Shown here: positions 24,868-34,512 of the stretch, piece after piece
Numbering within the stretch: the first letter of the stretch is position 1
Layout of the letters: every line of letters starts with the position of its first letter
From: Synaphobranchus kaupii
Lineage: Eukaryota > Chordata > Actinopteri > Anguilliformes > Synaphobranchidae
NCBI GenBank assembly: GCA_029718625.1
Contig: CM056383.1
Span: 67,861,758 to 67,925,757, forward strand
Direction: 5' to 3'
DNA: 64,000 nt
Position numbers and translations under genes: made by a program
Notes under the pieces: model-generated
What the model was told of the DNA's origin: nothing
The model's database searches: none
What the model saw: the letters and a program-made list of their open reading frames with translations, nothing else

Positions 24868-26575
24868 CCCTATTTACTTTGGCCCAATTTTCATCGTTTT
24901 TTTTACTAGTGTCAATTAAGTGCCAATATCTCAAATTATTCACTGCACATCCATGGTTGAAGGTTTGAATGAAAGAGGCTTGTACCATTCAGAAATTTGG
25001 AACAGAATAAATGTGTCAGTGGTCACATACAGTTTATACAAAATACACAATACAAAGAAAAGTATAAAACGCCTTGTGTTTTTATAGTTTATCACTGAAT
25101 ATCTCAACTTCAAAGTAATGGAGCAAGCCAGAATTGCTTATACTAGTGCACTAATATGTTGTCCACTTGTGTATACAATTTGGTAAAGATATCTACAGGC
25201 TTTCCTTATGCATTGGTATTTTTCCCAAAATGGGTCCCAGGTGTCCCAAAAGCTTTCCAAACCTTGCCAAATATAAAACATGTGCATATCTTTCTGTCTA
25301 GGCATGTCAATCTTCAGAAAACTTATTTTTTATTATTTTTCTTTTAAAATAGTTTTTGTAATACAGAATGTGAAGAAAATTAACCTACACATGTTTTGTG
25401 TTTATGTGTATGAGGGTATTCTCTTACAAAGCGTGCCCAAAAACGCCCAAATACCTCTCCGAAAAAAAAGATTACTTACCCTAATGTTATCCAACCAATC
25501 TGCTTTACATTTAAAATGGCACTGTACTTCAAAATTAGATTTAGCAGAGCCCCATAAGCCAGCAGAATACCAGGTTTTCTATAACAAGCCTTCAACATGA
25601 CCTTTTACAGCAAAAGTAATAAATTATACATCACTTTATTTGGCAAACCTGTCTGTTGCCACCTCCTATGACAGAGGTGTCAGGTGGGGGAGGGGTGTCT
25701 TCACTGTCCTCCCTGAAAAAGACAGATTCAAGTACATTACTAAGTAGAATCACTAAAAAATGAGAACACTCAAAAAGACATATGGCAAGTATTACAATTA
25801 AGTGAAAAAAAAAAACGCACGCACACGTATATACATTAAAAAATCTTACATCCACAGTACGTCTGATATTACTGCCAACATAATTAGCAATCGTAACTAA
25901 CTAGGATTTATGAATTAGTTTGTCAGCTTGCACAAACTAAATTACATTATTATAATACTGTAATGTCTTGACTGAACCGTAAAATAAAGTACTGAGAATG
26001 GATGTAGTTTCATGTGTGAATTCAACTAGCCCTTGTGTTGGTTGCTACACAAAAAAAAAAAAAAAAAAAAAAAAAAACTGCGAATGAACGCTACAAAACA
26101 AACCCCCTTAGCAGGAGCTCCTTTCCAGCTTGTGACAACATAGAAGCTAACTAGCGAACTTCTGCGAGAATCCATTTATCACCAAACTAAAAATACTCTA
26201 GATAATAGCGCTCCATACTGTTGATTATAATGATGATAATAATAATAATAATTTGTATTATATATTTTTAAAAACACTTACATCTCCAGGCACGGGTCCA
26301 TGCCAGTGTCATTGCTATGCCTGAGGACAGACTTCTTCACCTCCGGGACACTGCGGTGGAGCACCTCCAAAACCTGAGCAACCGTGAAATAAGCACTCTT
26401 CTTTCCACAGTTGCTTGCCACGTTCCCGTATAAATGTATGGAATAATCGTAATCGTTGAAGCAGCAAAGACATATGACCAGCGCAATTACACCATACAGC
26501 AAACCACGTAGGCGTAAAGAGAAACTGGCCTATGACGTACATACAGCTAACAAAAGCGCTACACATGGCTAAATA
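24868..26575. other. Foreign DNA between gypsy LTR and pol, possibly piggyBac-like
   Basis: The sequence matching the LTR ends at TTAA and the new DNA starts CCCTATTTAC. TTAA targets and CCC-type termini are features of piggyBac transposons, which suggests, but does not prove, such an insertion. No matching AGGG/TTAA end was found on the pol side, and the rest of the LTR does not resume, so a deletion must also have occurred. The segment includes an A-run of about 30 bases near 26050-26080, an (AAT)n tract near 26233-26252, and a possible two-exon minus-strand gene. Confidence 0.4.
25631..26529 (-). CDS. Candidate two-exon gene remnant, unknown protein
   Basis: On the minus strand an open segment running down to 26282 contains FTVAQVLEVL and ends DPCLE at GAGAT/GTAAGTG, a strong 5' splice site. 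A 569-bp stretch (26281 to 25713) ends with TCTGTCTTTTTCAG, a polypyrimidine-rich acceptor. Joining at these sites keeps the frame: a Met codon is completed across the junction, followed by an acidic, proline-rich stretch (EDSEDTPPPPDTS) and a stop overlapping an AATAAA signal (25635-25640). The upstream side is open only to 26529, with AG just before it, so a further 5' exon may be missing. An acidic segment after an FTVAQVL-like motif is loosely reminiscent of piggyBac transposase N-termini. Family not established. Confidence 0.35.
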
Positions 26576-28161
26576 TCATCTGGATAGGCTAAAAACGTAC
26601 TTGTACAGCACATCTTCCGGTAGGCAAGCCCCAGTGACTTCAGGGACGATACCTCCAGGATGGCCTTTCAATAGAGAGTGGTGAACATGCCTCACCTTAT
26701 AGGGATCCTCCACTGGAGCAATGGTGTGTACAGATCCTCCCTCTTTAGGGGCTTTCACAACCCTATACACCACCGAGCTCCAAACATCTTGAATTTTGTG
26801 GTGGCCCCTCACTCCTATATCCCTGATGTACACCAGCTGTCCTTCCTGTAGGGGAGCATCCTTCACCTTTTGGTCATGGTGTACTTTACGGCGGTTCGCA
26901 GCAGCTTGCAAATGCCTTGTGGCTCCTTCAGACGCAACCCGGAGTCTGGTCTGGTGCTCCACAATCCAGTCTGCCTGCTTCTGGGACTGGGATTCTTCCT
27001 AGGAGGAAGTCAAAAGGTAAAAGAGGATCTTGACCAAACATCAGAAAGAAAGGACTCACCCGTGGATTGATGTGCTGTTGTGTTGTATGAGAAGACAACT
27101 TGTGGCAGGTAGGCTGACTAATCCCTTTTCCTGGTTGTGGGTAATGTACGCAGAAGATTGTGCAAGGTGCGATTAAACCGTTCACATTGGCCATTCCCAG
27201 CAGGATGGTAGGGAGTAGTATGAGACTTCTCAATGCCGTACAAACTGCATAGCTGTTGAATCAGAGCACTTTCAAAATTCCTGCCCTGATCAGAATGGAT
27301 ATGACTGGGCACACCAAACTTGCAGAACCACTCATTTACCAGTACCACTGTAGCCACAGTTAAAGCCTGTTGATCGTGGGTGGGAACTGCCTGGGTGTAC
27401 TTCGAGAAGACATCAGTCATCACAAGCACATTCTCCATCCTATTCTTGGATGGCTCCAACAAGGTAAAATCGACAGCCAGAATTTGGTTTGGGCGTGCAG
27501 CAAGAAGGTGGCCCATGTAAGTACGAGTTGATAGCTGGGTGCCCTTGGCTACCCGACACCTTTCACACTCTTGACACCAGCGCTTAACATCTTAGTGCAT
27601 ACCAGGCCAGTAACATCTCTGCCACACCAAATTTACTGTCCATTCCACACCCTGATGGCCATGCTTATGGTGTAGCTGGTGTAAGACCTGGTTCTTTAAT
27701 GACAAGGGCAAAACCAGCTGGAGGACCTCATCGCCGTCTGGGGAAAAGCCTTTGCGATAGTGCACACCATCTTGCTCCACTATGCGATCCCACTGCTTGA
27801 CCAGCCCCAGGGCTTCCTTGAACATCTGACGCCATTCGGCTGCATCTGGGCCCTTCCTTCTGGTCCAGAACACCAAGAAGCTGTGTATGGTGGAATCTGC
27901 TTCCTGTAGGACACGAAGATCAGGGGAAGAGTGACAAGGGAAAGCAGAAATGGCATTTTGAGTTACCTCAAGTGCTGGGCTGACAACAACTTGCTGCACA
28001 GACTCAGGGACTGGAGTGACAGGAACCAGATGATCAGCTGCACCCATGCTGGGCAAGTACTGCCGAGAAAGGGCATCTGCATTGCCATTACTTTTGCTGA
28101 GCCTATACTTAATGACAGTCAAAGTTAGCAAGTTCTGAAGCCCAGCGCTGTTCCACAGCAC
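26576..28161 (-). pseudogene. Gypsy integrase, broken
   Basis: Integrase inserts the cDNA into the genome. The N-terminal HHCC zinc-binding motif is visible as HQLHHKHGHQG (near 27660-27690) and, just past an in-frame stop at 27592, CQECERC. The catalytic core follows: LAVDFT (first Asp), HSDQGRNFES (second Asp) and GNGQCERFN (Glu), with 35 residues between the second Asp and the Glu, the D,D35E spacing. The end of the core (FFLMFGQDPLLPF) is in another frame, and the C-terminal region with HHSLLKGHPGG is in a third, ending at a stop at 26576. At least one nonsense mutation and two frameshifts make it inactive. Confidence 0.9.
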
Positions 28162-29420
28162 CCAACTTTGCTGTCGAGAGGTGACAGAGGGTTATTGTCA
28201 GTGTATACCACACATTTCTGCCCCAACAGGTATTCTCTGAACTTTTCTGTCATGGCCCACTTAAAGGCCAAGAACTCCAACTTCATGGAGCTGTAGTTGT
28301 TCATATTACGTTCTGATGGTTTAAGGCCCCGGCTGGCATATGCTATAGGCCGAATCTTACCATCTTGCTCCTGAGAGAGAACAGCTCCCAATCCACTGTG
28401 GCTAGCATCCATTTCGAGGATGAAAGGCAAGGAGAAGCTGGCATAGGCTAGCACTGGTGCTTCCACAAGCTTGCTCTTGACACCTTCAAAGCTCTGCTCA
28501 CACTCCGTAGTCCATGCCGCCATTAAATTCTGCTCCGACTTCTTCCGGGTCTCGGTGCCACTCAATTCAGCAGCCAGCTGGTGCAGAGGGGCTGCTAGCT
28601 TAGCAAAGCCATCCACAAAGCGCCGGTAATAGCTGGCAAAGCTGAGGAATGAGCGTAACTCAGCCACATGGTTAGGGCGCTGCCACTTGGATACTGCGTC
28701 AATTTTGGTGGGGCCAGTAGCCACTGGATATAACATGGCCCAGGTAGCCAACCTCCTCTTTAAAGAAAAAACACTTCTCCAGCTTGGCCTTGAGGTTCTC
28801 CTGTTTCAGCCACCCCAACACAGCATCCAGGCACTCTATATGTTGGGCTACAGTGGAAGAAAAAACCACAATGTCATCCAAGTACAACAAAGACTGACAA
28901 TGTTGGGCCCCAAATATCCTCTCCATTAATCTTTGGAAGGTACTTGGGGCATTGCAAAGCCCAAACAGCATCCTGTTCCATTCAAACAGGCCAAAGGGGG
29001 TGCAGAAAGCAGTCTTCATTTTGTCCTTCTGTGACCGGAACTTGATAGTACCCACTAGCCAGGTCCATAGTGGAGAACCAGCAGGCACCAGAGAGTGCGT
29101 CGAGGGACTCTTCAATTTGCGGCAGGGGGAAAGCATCCTTTAGTGTCTTGCCATTTAGCAGCCTGTAGTCCACACACAACCGAAGACTGCCATCTTTCTT
29201 TCGGACCAGGACAATGGGTGATGTGAAGGGGCTACTTTCCCTGATCACCTGCGCCTCAAGAAGCTGGTGGATGTGGGCTTTAACTGCATCATACTCTGAG
29301 GGAGGAATACGTCTATACCTCTGTCATACTGGTGTCTCATCAAGCAGAGGGATGTCATGCGAGATCAGCTTAATGCAGCCTAAGTCTCCCTCATGAGCTG
29401 AAAATACACCACTGTTTCTG
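28125..29420 (-). pseudogene. Gypsy reverse transcriptase and RNase H, broken
   Basis: Reverse transcriptase copies element RNA into DNA; RNase H removes the RNA template. RT motifs appear in order on the minus strand: VRKKDGSLRLCVDYRLLN, FSTMDLASGYYQVP (first catalytic Asp), FGLCNAPSTFQRLM and YLDDIVVFS (the YxDD active site). The frame changes between VPVTEG and the following segment near 29050, and again near 28720. RNase H follows with FILEMDASHSGLGAVLSQ (Asp), SMKLEFLAFKWA (Glu) and VVYTDNNPLS (Asp). A frameshift near 28150 separates it from the integrase. Residues are intact but the reading frame is not. Confidence 0.93.
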
Positions 29421-29499
29421 TAGTAAGGACCTGACATGGTACTGATCTTGCTCAAGGGCAGACAAATCAACCACCTTAATCTTCTCCTGCACTGAGCTA

Positions 29500-30300
29500 G
29501 TGACTGTCTGAGAAGACACTGTGGCCGTGATATACTCCTAGACCTCTGTGACCCTTATGGGTAGATTCACTACATGGGCATGGCTCAAGGTACCTATTAC
29601 AGTGCGTGGGTAAAGCACAACGTCATTGACCCCCACATTGACTATAGGGATGTAGACTGTACCTCTTGTCAGTTGGACCAGAGCTGGGGATGCCAGTAAA
29701 CCAACAGGTAACCCAGTACCCAGAGGTTCAAACAAGGCATCATTACCCGAGTGGTGCTGGGAGCAGGTCGCTGCCACAAGCTTCATAGTACCACCCGGAA
29801 CTCTGAAAACCCTTCTACCCTTGACTCTCACTCTGCCTGAACGGTCAGGGGGTGCATTAACCTGGGCCTGGTGACACTGTTGTAGTGCTTGTTGGAATTG
29901 GCTGGGGGCCTGTAACACAGGGCAAATCAAAAAGAGCAGGGCCATAGTGTACAAATAACTCCCTGTAACATGTTCTGATAATGTTCATACCTAGAATACC
30001 TGGGGCAGAAGATGAATGGCCAGGGGGGTCTTTAACAGCCAACACCCCCACGCTTTGCAATTACCTTATCGCAAAGCTCAACATCAAGCTCAAGGTAACC
30101 GACAGGGTATATCCAGCCCATTAGCAGCCTTAAGCTGTAGCCAATGATGTAACCAGCGCTTCTCCGCACCCCAGGGTTCAAAGTTCTGGACAAAGAAACT
30201 CAGTTATAGTGGACACCATTGATCCTGTATCAACTAAACACAGAAACTCAATTCCTCCCATTAATATTGTTATGTGTGGACAAGCTGACATCAACTCTGA
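29500..30300 (-). pseudogene. Gypsy aspartic protease region, broken
   Basis: Near 30215-30235 the minus strand encodes VDTGSMVSTITE, the DTG active-site loop of a retroelement aspartic protease, which matures the polyprotein. It is followed by frameshifted remnants including LDVELCD and, in the segment below 30060, KDPPGHSSSAPGILGMN, a stretch typical of fish gypsy polyproteins between protease and RT. Several frame changes and a stop (TGA near 30180) interrupt it, so no functional protease is made. Confidence 0.8.
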
Positions 30301-30429
30301 TACAGTTTGGGGTCTCTAAACCTGGCTCTGAGCCAACTAGGCCCCCACCTGAACTTTGGCTCAGCAGTTCAGGGGGTGAACGTTTCCCGATTGCTGATTC
30401 TGGGACTGCGGCCTATCACTACAAGTCAT

Positions 30430-31455
30430 AGGAGCAGCACGGGAAGATGGCTGAGCTTGCACATGAACCCTCACCATCACAGTCCCTCGCAAAGTGACCA
30501 GGTTTCTGACAGTCTACAAATTACAGACTGTTTGTCATTACTAAAAGAGGGCCTGGAGGCATTCTGTAGTGCAAAAAGACTACTACTAAGTTGGTTTAGC
30601 TGTTCCTGTTGATGTTTTAACATTTCCTTTAACTCTGCTAACTCAGACCTAGAGTCTAGGTTACCTGACCCTGAATGAGGACCTCCCACCACTGCAAACT
30701 GGAAACCTGCGGCAGATTGAACAGAGTGGCTGGCACCCCCTGGCACCCCCTGGCACCCCCTGGCACCCCCTGGCACCCCCTGGCACCCCCTGGCACCCCC
30801 TGGCATCCCCTCCCGCTCCCGCTCCCACCTAATAGCCTCGCTACGGACATCGAGCAAGGAGGTGGTGGGATGACGTCTGACAAACTGCTTTAATTCCCTG
30901 CGGAGAGCACAATCATACACATGTTCGGCAAATTGGTCACGCAGTAGTAGACTGGAGTTTGGCAGGCCATTAGGAGCATTAGTTACCACCCTGTCCATCA
31001 AACACATCAAAGCAGGGGAAAATTCCTGCAGTGTTTCACCCTCTTGTTGCTTTCTTGAAAAGTAGTCCTCCTGCAAAGAAACATAGGATTTAGAACACCC
31101 GTACAACTCCTGCAAGATATCGAGGATTTTGTCTGGATCCTCCCTTTCCTCTCTAGATCGATACTCAATCTCCTCTCTTGCCTCACCTTCCAAATGATCA
31201 TAAATGAAGTGCTTGATCAGCCCAAGACAAATGGCGGGCACGCATACAAGCTTGAACTTCTTCCACCCACTCTATAATGCTTAGACCAGTCCTACCTCTA
31301 AACATTGGGCATTTTCTGTCTCTAGGGACATAAACCAGTCGCTCAATTACTGGAGCACTGGAGGAGACGGGCGGAGGAGTAGAGTCCCTTGTTGATGCAG
31401 CACTAGCACCAATTGCTGCTTCCCGTTCCCGCAGCAGTCGGTTTTCAGCTTGCAA
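30430..31455 (-). pseudogene. Gypsy gag, frameshifted
   Basis: Gag forms the particle that packages element RNA. The N-terminal part (31455 down to about 31200) includes an EWVEEVQACMRARHLS segment, and the reading then shifts frame near 31210 into YDHLEGEAREEI, the conserved retrotransposon gag core, continuing through SYVSLQEDYFSRKQQ. An unusual run of GVPGGARGCQ repeats comes from a 10-bp tandem repeat at 30731-30810. Near 30490 a degraded CCHC knuckle can be traced (VICRLSETW) before the frame ends. At least two frame disruptions are present. Confidence 0.85.
30731..30810. repeat. 10-bp tandem repeat inside gag, eight copies
   Basis: TGGCACCCCC is repeated seven times exactly and once with a single change (TGGCATCCCC). 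Three units equal ten codons, so on the gag strand all three frames give a Gly-rich repeat without stops. It probably arose by slippage after insertion. Confidence 0.97.
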
Positions 31456-31727
31456 TTAGGCAACCAAGTCTCTTAACCGGTTCGCCTCCTCCATGATGAA
31501 GAGGGAGACGAGCAGGAAAGGTTAACACAGGCCTGTTGCTTGGAGTTCTAGACGCTTGCAGGACCAGCTGCTGTTTTGCCTGTCATACACACTAACCACT
31601 AAAATGTACAAATGCACACACATACAAATGCTTAGCATACAGTGAACCAACTGGTAGACAAAAAAAAAAAAAAAAAAAAAAGGACACGTCTCTGCTTTTA
31701 CAATTAACCCTGCTCGCAGCGGCAGAA
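31456..31727 (-). other. Gypsy leader between 5' LTR and gag
   Basis: Lies between the inner edge of the 5' LTR and the gag remnant. It contains a 23-base A run (plus strand, near 31660-31681). The bases beside the LTR (minus strand TTCTGCCGCTGCGAGCAGGG) do not resemble a tRNA 3' end that I recognise. Confidence 0.5.
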
Positions 31728-32511
31728 TGTGGCGAGGTGTAGGTATAAGCAATCAGAATCCAACTAACCTGACAGCGCCACCTAGGGAATTTCACCCCAG
31801 GAAGTATTATTGAGGAACCTGGACTAATACCTTGATACCCAGGCTACACAAGTTCGCCAACTGAAGGAAGACCGACGTGTTTCCAAAAGAAATGCAAATG
31901 TATTGAATAATTAATCACTGGAAGGGCCTGTGGAGAGAATGGGTTAAACGAATCAAACCTATGTAAAAGTAAGTAACAAAAACATTTATTACAAGTTGAA
32001 TCAATTTAACAAATACAATTCTCTTCCTAAAACACTTCCAGTACTTATAAAAGGGGAAACTTAAGAAACTAAAGAACCTAAGGGGGAAAGTGGGCTGAGG
32101 CCAGCAATGGAGAGGCAGACTAATGGAGGGCGTGTCCAGGGGTGCAGCCACTTACCTACCACCCGTGTATTCACTGCAAAATGGCAATCACAGCAAACAG
32201 GTGAAAAACAGTGTCTGTGCTCTTTTACCACTACAAACTTGTGAAGGGAACCACACCAGGGTGTCTAGCCTCCCCAACCAACCAGCACTCTGCTCCACTA
32301 CAGGTAAATAATAGAAATATCACTGGAGTAGCATATGAAAAAAGGTCATAATTGAGTAAACCAGTTGGCTCAAAAGTACCAGACAACGGACAAGATAAAA
32401 CAAGTCAACACATGTACACTAAGTATAAAATCTATAGAGGCAAAACAGCAGCTGAGAGACCTACAATAAGAGACATTAGTAACAGATCTTACAATTACCT
32501 CAGGTATTTAT
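31728..32511 (-). repeat. Gypsy 5' LTR, part one (split by the younger element)
   Basis: Begins TGTGGCGAGGTGTAGG and matches the left LTR fragment over its first 280 bp, then continues to TTAT at 32508-32511 where the younger retroelement interrupts it. Together with 39915-40427 it gives an LTR of about 1.3 kb with TG...CA ends. Confidence 0.85.
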
Positions 32512-34500
32512 TGTAGAACCCGCACAGCTAGACCAATGAGGGAATAGCTGGAGGGGAAGGAGTAAATATGTTTGTCCTCTGCTGTTGTGATGTAAATAAA
32601 AGAGTTTAGTGATTTATCCTCCGGTCATGAATATATTACAAGTATATTTAAGAAGATACTGAGTCCGTCGCCATGAGTCAGATATGAATGCGCTGCTCCA
32701 TATCCCGCTTAAGACAGGCCTGAAACGGATCAGTATGATTCTTATTCTCCGTTCGTAAACGGGGCCATGTTGTCATCACGGATATATCCGACCTATCGTC
32801 CAAATGCCAATATTCTAATGAGAGCATTAGAACACTCACACAGGAGCTGAACGACACATCAAATATATCTATAATCACAAACAGTAAGCGTAACAGTTAC
32901 AATTGGTTTACTCGTAATTATTAAAATAGAATTTAGGATTTACTTTAATCATGCGTGAAGCTCAGAGTGGTTACACTCGACTCATCCATGTATGCCACCA
33001 TTACTCAATATATGCTCCCGGGATTAACACTATTGCCGAATCTCGGTTCGGTGGAGAAACTCAGAGGTTGGGGTCTGGCTAACACAATACATGTATTATA
33101 TTTTACATCGATAGTTGCGAGCCCAGGTTAGCCTGCACTAAATGGGCTCCTTAAGGCGAATTTGACAAGAACCGACGTAAAACGTCCATGGGCTCTTCAC
33201 GTCAAATTCCCAGAGCCGTACATTCACTAAACCCGTTAATGACCGACCTTAGCCGCCTACCAACTTAGAATCTCCACTTTCTGTACCCCGCCACTGATCA
33301 GTTGGTCATTGGTCAGAATTTTCCCCGAGTATTCAGTCGTAATTTAGGCTGAAAAGATAGAAAATGGATTAGAGTCATGGAGACCACGCAAGTTAAAATA
33401 ATAAGAATTTATTCACAGGCAGGTAGGTCATTATCTTAAAATTAGAACAATTACAAAACATACAAATTAAGAATAGAAAACACAGAGTAAATATCTTACC
33501 CGGCCTGCTGTAACTACACACACATACATACATAATCTGCACTGTGTGGGAGATCAGTTACGATTCTCCAAACACAAACACAGAGTATACACGGAGTCTG
33601 CACGGTGTGGGAGATCGGATGCGATCTTCCTTACCCAAAATACACAATCTGCATGGTGTGGGAGATCGGTTACGATGCTCCCAGATAAGTGTGTCTCCCT
33701 TTCTTTTAAACCAAATCCTGCATAAATTAACCTGGAGGTGTGGTCGAATCGGGAATCTAAACCCCCAGTAGAGTGAAGGGAAAAGGAGTTAATTACCAGA
33801 GAGTACATTCCAGTGTTACAGTTTTACAGAGTTATTGGAACTATGTTTTATTAAACTCCATTTGGTATGAAATGTATCTCATTTGATTCCTTGATTTTAC
33901 TGGATTACATCCATACCAAACAGCTTACCATTATGATTATTATTACCAGATTAAATATTATTATGTTGCAGTTGTCATGAAAATTCCCTTCTGATGAACC
34001 ATTTTACATGCAATTCCTGTTACTACTACATAAGACATAATGTAACAATATAAGAATCACATGTGCAATGTTAGTACGTTTTACAGGGTCTGTTGACCAT
34101 TTAAACTGAGTCTTAATCCAGGAGAGAAGGGGGGTGCAATGAACTGAGGTGTCAGCCTGAGGGCACTGTGGTATTGTCCGTAGTCACGTGTGAGGCTCGA
34201 AGGATCAAAGTGGAAAAGGTCACAGATGGTCGGGTAGGACATTCCTTGCGCCACGACCCCTGTGCCATAAATGCCACTAAACACACTTTCACACCCATGA
34301 CATAGTCCAGTCTTCACTTATCACAGTCCTTTCCCAGGTGAGGACATCCTTTAGAACAGATGGGTTGAACCCCCCTGTAGGAAGTCTAGAGAGTCCATTG
34401 TTTTATCACACAGCTCTCTGGTCCTTTAAAGTTTATGACGAGCACCGTTCTCGGGCTCCTCACAAATGGCAGCCTTCCTCACATTGACTCACGTCTTACA
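32512..34500 (-). repeat. 3' LTR of the young element
   Basis: Matches 37922-39910 at a constant offset of 5,410 bp with no difference or gap seen in the lines compared. It contains three copies of a motif with GTGTGGGAGATCRG (33537, 33598, 33649). On the minus strand an AATAAA lies near 33408-33413, a possible polyadenylation signal. Short open frames inside are identical in both LTRs only because the LTRs are, and show no recognisable protein. Confidence 0.95.
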
Positions 34501-34501
34501 G

Positions 34502-34512
34502 CTCCCCCCTCT
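34502..34512 (-). other. Polypurine tract of the young element
   Basis: The minus strand reads AGAGGGGGGAG with one base between it and the 3' LTR (TGTAAGAC). Such a tract primes plus-strand DNA synthesis in LTR retroelements. Position and composition fit; a second G-rich tract (AAGAGGGGGGG) lies near 35595-35605. Confidence 0.75.

Noticed and set aside
31727..31728. A tRNA primer-binding site for the gypsy element
   Set aside because: The sequence inside the 5' LTR edge (about 31700-31727) does not match a tRNA 3' end that I recognise.
32678..32878. Identical small frames in both LTRs (also at 38088-38288 and others)
   Set aside because: Identity follows from the LTR duplication and no retroviral accessory protein is recognisable.
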